DNA of 32,005 bases from Candidatus Omnitrophota bacterium. GTDB taxonomy: Bacteria; Omnitrophota; Gorgyraeia; Zapsychrales; Fredricksoniimonadaceae. Each line of letters begins with the position of its first letter. Positions within the stretch are counted from its first letter, which is position 1. The stretch is from contig CAILQW010000009.1 of assembly GCA_903836515.1 (NCBI GenBank), positions 1 through 32,005 on the forward strand. Reading direction: 5' to 3'. Position numbers and translations under genes: made by a program. Of the stretch, positions 28,678 to 32,005 are shown piece by piece. Under the pieces are notes generated by a model that was not told the DNA's origin, ran no database searches, and saw nothing but the letters and a program-made list of their open reading frames with translations.

Positions 28678-30060
28678 TCACCTCAACACGCCTGCAAATC
28701 CCACGGGTTGTTTATTTTCTTTAAGGTACATCCCTTCCTGTTCCATGCGGGCCCCGAACAGCAGGTCTTCCATCGTCATCAGGGACCGTTTCTCCTTCAC
28801 AAGACGACGGAGGGTATTCAGGACCGCATTCTTGATATAGCCGCCGCTCATCACGAATCTCTGGCCAAGGGCTTCAAAATCCACGTCTGGAGCAACAGTA
28901 ACCTTGGGCGGGATCAGCGACCGCCAGATATCCGCACGCAAGGATCGATCCGGGGGTGAAAACTTTACCTTAAGTGAAACCCGCCGCTCCAGCGCCGGGT
29001 CTAGCGCTGTATCAAAATTGGTTGTCAGACACAAAACCCCTTCAAAGCGCTCGATCTCCTGCAACATCACATTCACAAAAGCTATATCGCGCTCGTGTTC
29101 CATCCGATGACGGCTGTAAAGGAGAGAATCCGCCTCATCAAAACAGATGACCGCATCTTTAGCCCTGGCTGTTTTGAAAAGCCCTGCGATATTCTTCTCT
29201 GTTTCACCAAAGAGCTTATCCGTAACCTGAGGCATGGAGACCTGCAGGATCTTCATCTGCAAATGCCTGGCCATGGCATCCGCGAGCATACTTTTGCCTG
29301 TTCCGGGCGGGCCATAGAACAGAAAGATCGCCCCGCGTCCTTTCTTGATCTTGGCGTCAACACCCAGATCCGCGAGCCCGGTCTTCCATGCATCAATATG
29401 GAACAAGACATCTTCTTTGACCTTCGGCGGCAAGATCACATCCTCCATGGCGTAATCGGGAGCCCGCAGGCCAATCCCTTCAGAAGAACCATCTTCTTTG
29501 ACGAAAACCGGTATAGCGGGCGTCGTGCCGGGGACAAACCCCGTTAAGGCTGCACGGGTGGCCGGGTTCAGGTACATTTCCGGATCAGCCTGGCCGGCGG
29601 TTGTCCGGGGCTTCAATATCAAAATGTTCTTCTTAAAAAGAGGGCTTTCAGATGTCAGCGCACTGCGGCATTTGAGCTTTGCATCCCAGGAAACGTCTGA
29701 ATCCAGCAATGCAACAAGTTCTGTCTCCTGCCAGTTATACACAGGGTGAAACATGTCCGTAAACAGAAGGAAGAGCGTAGTCTTTTTCTCAAATGATCCC
29801 AGCGCATGGGCTTCCGCAAAAGCCTCGAAAAGAAATGCCACCCCCGCCACACGGGACGCCTGCACATCCCGCCAGAAAATCTGATCGGCCTCTCTTAAAA
29901 AAGCATCCAGTTCCTTCAGCTCCCGGAGCATGAGCCAATACTCTTTCCCGCACGTGTTTTCACACACATGTTTCCAGATCTTCCCCAAAATACAGCGCTT
30001 CTGGAGATAGAACTCGCAGAGTGTGAAATATTCGCTGAAATAATCCTGATCGTTTTTCAT
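28678..30060 (-). CDS. AAA+ ATPase with ~200-aa variable N-terminal region
   Basis: Walker A FYGPPGTGKSM, Walker B VICFDEAD, sensor-1-like LCLTTNFD, ALERRV. Start MKNDQD at 30060 has SD AGGGGG; ORF track start is 30075. Confidence 0.88.
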   Translation of the reverse strand: MKNDQDYFSEYFTLCEFYLQKRCILGKIWKHVCENTCGKEYWLMLRELKELDAFLREADQIFWRDVQASRVAGVAFLFEAFAEAHALGSFEKKTTLFLLFTDMFHPVYNWQETELVALLDSDVSWDAKLKCRSALTSESPLFKKNILILKPRTTAGQADPEMYLNPATRAALTGFVPGTTPAIPVFVKEDGSSEGIGLRAPDYAMEDVILPPKVKEDVLFHIDAWKTGLADLGVDAKIKKGRGAIFLFYGPPGTGKSMLADAMARHLQMKILQVSMPQVTDKLFGETEKNIAGLFKTARAKDAVICFDEADSLLYSRHRMEHERDIAFVNVMLQEIERFEGVLCLTTNFDTALDPALERRVSLKVKFSPPDRSLRADIWRSLIPPKVTVAPDVDFEALGQRFVMSGGYIKNAVLNTLRRLVKEKRSLMTMEDLLFGARMEQEGMYLKENKQPVGFAGVLR

Positions 30061-30153
30061 ATCCGCCCCCTTCATCTACGTCAATGAACGCATTACTGTC
30101 TGTCCCTCAAACAATCGTAAAGCATTGTTTTATATACGCAAATTTATGAATTA

Positions 30154-30186
30154 ATTATAAGGGGGGATGCCGACAGCCTTGTGTCG
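30154..30186 (-). promoter_or_regulatory. Putative promoter/operator upstream of the AAA+ operon (copy B)
   Basis: Complement CGACACAAGGCTGTCGGCATCCCCCCTTATAAT: TATAAT -10 and dyad CGACA-N6-TGTCG. Matches copy A at 23/33 positions without gaps. Confidence 0.55.
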
Positions 30187-30195
30187 CGGGCAAAG

Positions 30196-30232
30196 AAAAA
30201 ACCGGATGGGGCACCAACCCGTCCGGTTTTCA
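30196..30232 (-). terminator. Rho-independent-like terminator after the 67-aa gene
   Basis: + strand AAAACCGGATGGGGCACCAACCCGTCCGGTTTT; strong GC stem with A/T tails. Confidence 0.8.
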
Positions 30233-30256
30233 GCCAAAAGATTCATGACCCGTTGA

Positions 30257-30460
30257 TCAAGCTGCCTGGGTTCCTATCATCTGGCCTTTTTCATTATAGG
30301 TGTAAATGGTATTCCCCAAACGGATGCTGACAGCCCCGCTGGTGTATCCCTTTAACCCTTCTTCCGGCCTGCTCCCAGCAGACTTGCTGAATAATTGCTG
30401 ATTTCTTTCGTTATACACATACACTTGACCTCCACGTCGAACTGCGGTTGCGATAGGCAT
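30257..30460 (-). CDS. 67-aa internally duplicated beta-rich small protein
   Basis: Two similar halves: RRGGQVYVYNERNQQLFSKSAG and IRLGNTIYTYNEKGQMIGTQAA; SD AGGAGGAG upstream; own promoter and terminator. Confidence 0.75.
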   Translation of the reverse strand: MPIATAVRRGGQVYVYNERNQQLFSKSAGSRPEEGLKGYTSGAVSIRLGNTIYTYNEKGQMIGTQAA

Positions 30461-30492
30461 ATATCTCCTCCTGTTGATATTTGTTTTATCAC

Positions 30493-30525
30493 ATTATAAG
30501 TCCCGGGTGCGACAGCGTTGTGACG
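30493..30525 (-). promoter_or_regulatory. Putative promoter/operator upstream of the 67-aa gene (copy A)
   Basis: Complement CGTCACAACGCTGTCGCACCCGGGACTTATAAT; -10 TATAAT; shared with copy B. Confidence 0.55.
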
Positions 30526-30532
30526 TGTAAAA

Positions 30533-30570
30533 GAAAAAAACCGGACAACAATAAAGTGTCGTCCGGCTTA
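30533..30570 (-). terminator. Terminator-like hairpin downstream of the 285-aa gene
   Basis: + strand AAAAAAACCGGACAAC-AATAAA-GTGTCGTCCGGCTTA; near-perfect CCGGAC(A/G)AC stem. Confidence 0.65.
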
Positions 30571-30611
30571 ATAATCTTGGCACTCGAAAAAGATCTCAAA
30601 ACACACTTAAC

Positions 30612-31469
30612 CTAAACACTTTTGACAATGTGTTGTTTAAAAGTTGAAGGTGACTGTCCCCCGCACTGGGACTGTCCCCTTCTCGAATTCTTGCGAATAT
30701 AAAGCCTTCTTTCGAATCCATGCATCCCCTCAGGTTCACCATCTTGAGAAACTACCGCATAACCCGGCCATACACCATTCCCATGAACATAAAGCAGTTG
30801 CGGAAGTGCTGGCTGAGCAATCTTATATAACCTCGATTCCCTTCCTCCAAACTTTGTCCAACCACCACCCATGCCATGATCCTGAATCACAACAACGGTA
30901 GGACCATATTTATTATTAGAAAATAAAATTTTATACGTTTGTACTGCCTCAGCACATAAGTAGACAAAATTTACTCGTTTATTACTTCGCTCTGAATATA
31001 TCTCCGACAACATCCCAAAGGCATGTAGAGGATCAACTGTTCCATTGCGTGCGGCAGGGTCACACGGCCAAAAATCTTCCCATGTAGAACATCCAAAGAA
31101 AGCTGGATCAATACACCTCGTTTTTTTGATATTGTATCCATTTAATTTAGTATTAATATTATTAAAAAAATCACGAACAACACCTGCGTCATAGTCACAA
31201 TAAATTATTGTCGAAACATCAGACTCCTCAACGAATAGCTTCAATGGATCAACATCCCCACCAGCTCCGGGATAATATAGAGATGGCTCCTTTAGAATAT
31301 AACGCAAATCAATCACATATTTTTGAAGATACTCTCTTGGCGTCAAAAGAGTTTTATTATCAAGTAACGGGATCTCTCGATCTTTTATGTTTGTACCACT
31401 TGTCTTGGAACTCAAAATCTTTCTTGCCCTCACGTCTTCAGCTGTCGCTGCCTTAAAAATACCTGCCAT
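30612..31469 (-). CDS. Protein of unknown function (285 aa), possible Rossmann-like core; C-terminus encoded by repeat DNA
   Basis: DLRYILKEPSLYYPGAGGDVDPLKLFVEESDVSTIIYCDYD; GGGWTKFGGRESRLYKIAQPALPQLLYVHGNGVWPGY; C-terminal RRGQSQCGGQSPS overlaps repeat copy B. Confidence 0.65.
   Translation of the reverse strand: MAGIFKAATAEDVRARKILSSKTSGTNIKDREIPLLDNKTLLTPREYLQKYVIDLRYILKEPSLYYPGAGGDVDPLKLFVEESDVSTIIYCDYDAGVVRDFFNNINTKLNGYNIKKTRCIDPAFFGCSTWEDFWPCDPAARNGTVDPLHAFGMLSEIYSERSNKRVNFVYLCAEAVQTYKILFSNNKYGPTVVVIQDHGMGGGWTKFGGRESRLYKIAQPALPQLLYVHGNGVWPGYAVVSQDGEPEGMHGFERRLYIRKNSRRGQSQCGGQSPSTFKQHIVKSV
30646..30684. repeat. Palindromic repeat copy B, inside the 3' end of the 285-aa CDS
   Basis: GAAGGTGACTGTCCCCCGCACTGGGACTGTCCCCTTCTC, nearly identical to copy A at 25726-25765. 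Confidence 0.9.
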
Positions 31470-31488
31470 TTATTTTTCCCCCATCTTC

Positions 31489-31914
31489 TTACCCTTCATC
31501 TCCAACTATAGGATTCAATTCGTTGCGCAATACTTCTTCTGCTACTGATAAAAATATTTTTGAACTTATCTTCTTTCCAAAAGAAATCGTGGATAACTTA
31601 AATTTCCATTCAGTGAACTCAAGCGGATTCCGTCCCAATTTTAATGCCCCCGTAGTCTGTGGAGTAGAAATAACAACATGTTGTCTAATTCGGGTGCCAA
31701 GGCCACCATGATATTTGCCTAAATACAACGAAATCCAATCCGATTTCCAATCAACTGTATCGCTTTCTAATCTAATATTATTAACTTTTGGATAACTATC
31801 TTTTATTCCGCGATTATTCCACATTTGAGAAAAAGTGTCCTTATTTTTCATATTCGCCGGAAGACTAACTGGCGCAATGCTTTTCTTAGTTGAAACTCTC
31901 CAGGATTCTCCCAC
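31489..31914 (-). CDS. Divergent GIY-YIG-like protein (putative nuclease), GTG start
   Basis: DWISLYLGKYHGGLGTRIRQHV...TTGALKLGR...EEVLRNELNPIVG resembles YIGK...RI..H...E...R...NPI of GIY-YIG proteins. No obvious GIY half. Confidence 0.45.
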   Translation of the reverse strand: MGESWRVSTKKSIAPVSLPANMKNKDTFSQMWNNRGIKDSYPKVNNIRLESDTVDWKSDWISLYLGKYHGGLGTRIRQHVVISTPQTTGALKLGRNPLEFTEWKFKLSTISFGKKISSKIFLSVAEEVLRNELNPIVGDEG

Positions 31915-31923
31915 CGTTTTTAG

Positions 31924-32005
31924 TTAGCTGCTGTCAATTCTTGAATCTCAACCGTGGTCTTTTTCCCGATCCTCGCTGCAACAATCTCTGACAATTTATA
32001 CCGTA
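31924..32005 (-). CDS. Partial CDS, C-terminus only (gene enters from the right edge)
   Basis: Complement frame reads RYKLSEIVAARIGKKTTVEIQELTAAN then TAA, 9 nt before the GTG start of the next ORF. Confidence 0.4.

Noticed and set aside
30154-30570. Integron-style gene cassette with attC sites around the 67-aa gene
   Set aside because: The flanking repeats lack recognisable RYYYAAC/GTTRRRY core pairs; they look like terminator+promoter units, and no integrase is in the window.

Overview
Every gene I can support in this window lies on the minus strand: all credible CDSs and both tRNAs. Positions about 400-24,210 are mostly conserved housekeeping genes. In transcription order they include a glycosyltransferase, gpsA, a YfhO-like membrane protein plus TPR protein, tRNA-Pro(GGG), a PilZ protein, hom-thrC-coaB(domain)-apgM-lysC-cimA-valS, a small secreted protein, tex, dnaX-recR and nrdA-nrdB. 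tRNA-Gly(TCC) lies at 24.1-24.2 kb. Beyond it, about 25.0-32.0 kb looks accessory. It holds (i) a compact six-gene operon: AAA+ ATPase, 65-aa protein, 96-aa His-rich 'QREY' protein, DnaB/RecA-like protein with a degenerate Walker A, YwqK/MORN + DUF6745-like protein, and TPR protein. It also holds (ii) a 67-aa internally repeated beta-rich protein gene flanked by two copies of a ~77-bp terminator+promoter cassette, and (iii) an AT-rich partial operon with a divergent GIY-YIG-like protein and a 285-aa unknown. A dispersed GGGGACAGTCCC-type palindromic repeat occurs three times and in one case appears to supply the C-terminus of a CDS. The best candidate for an undescribed system is the AAA+/pseudo-DnaB/QREY/DUF6745-like operon, together with the 67-aa gene that shares its promoter cassette. 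The left edge carries a frameshifted HNH-endonuclease-like ORF next to another palindromic repeat. All family names come from reading the translations by eye and from memory; no search was run.
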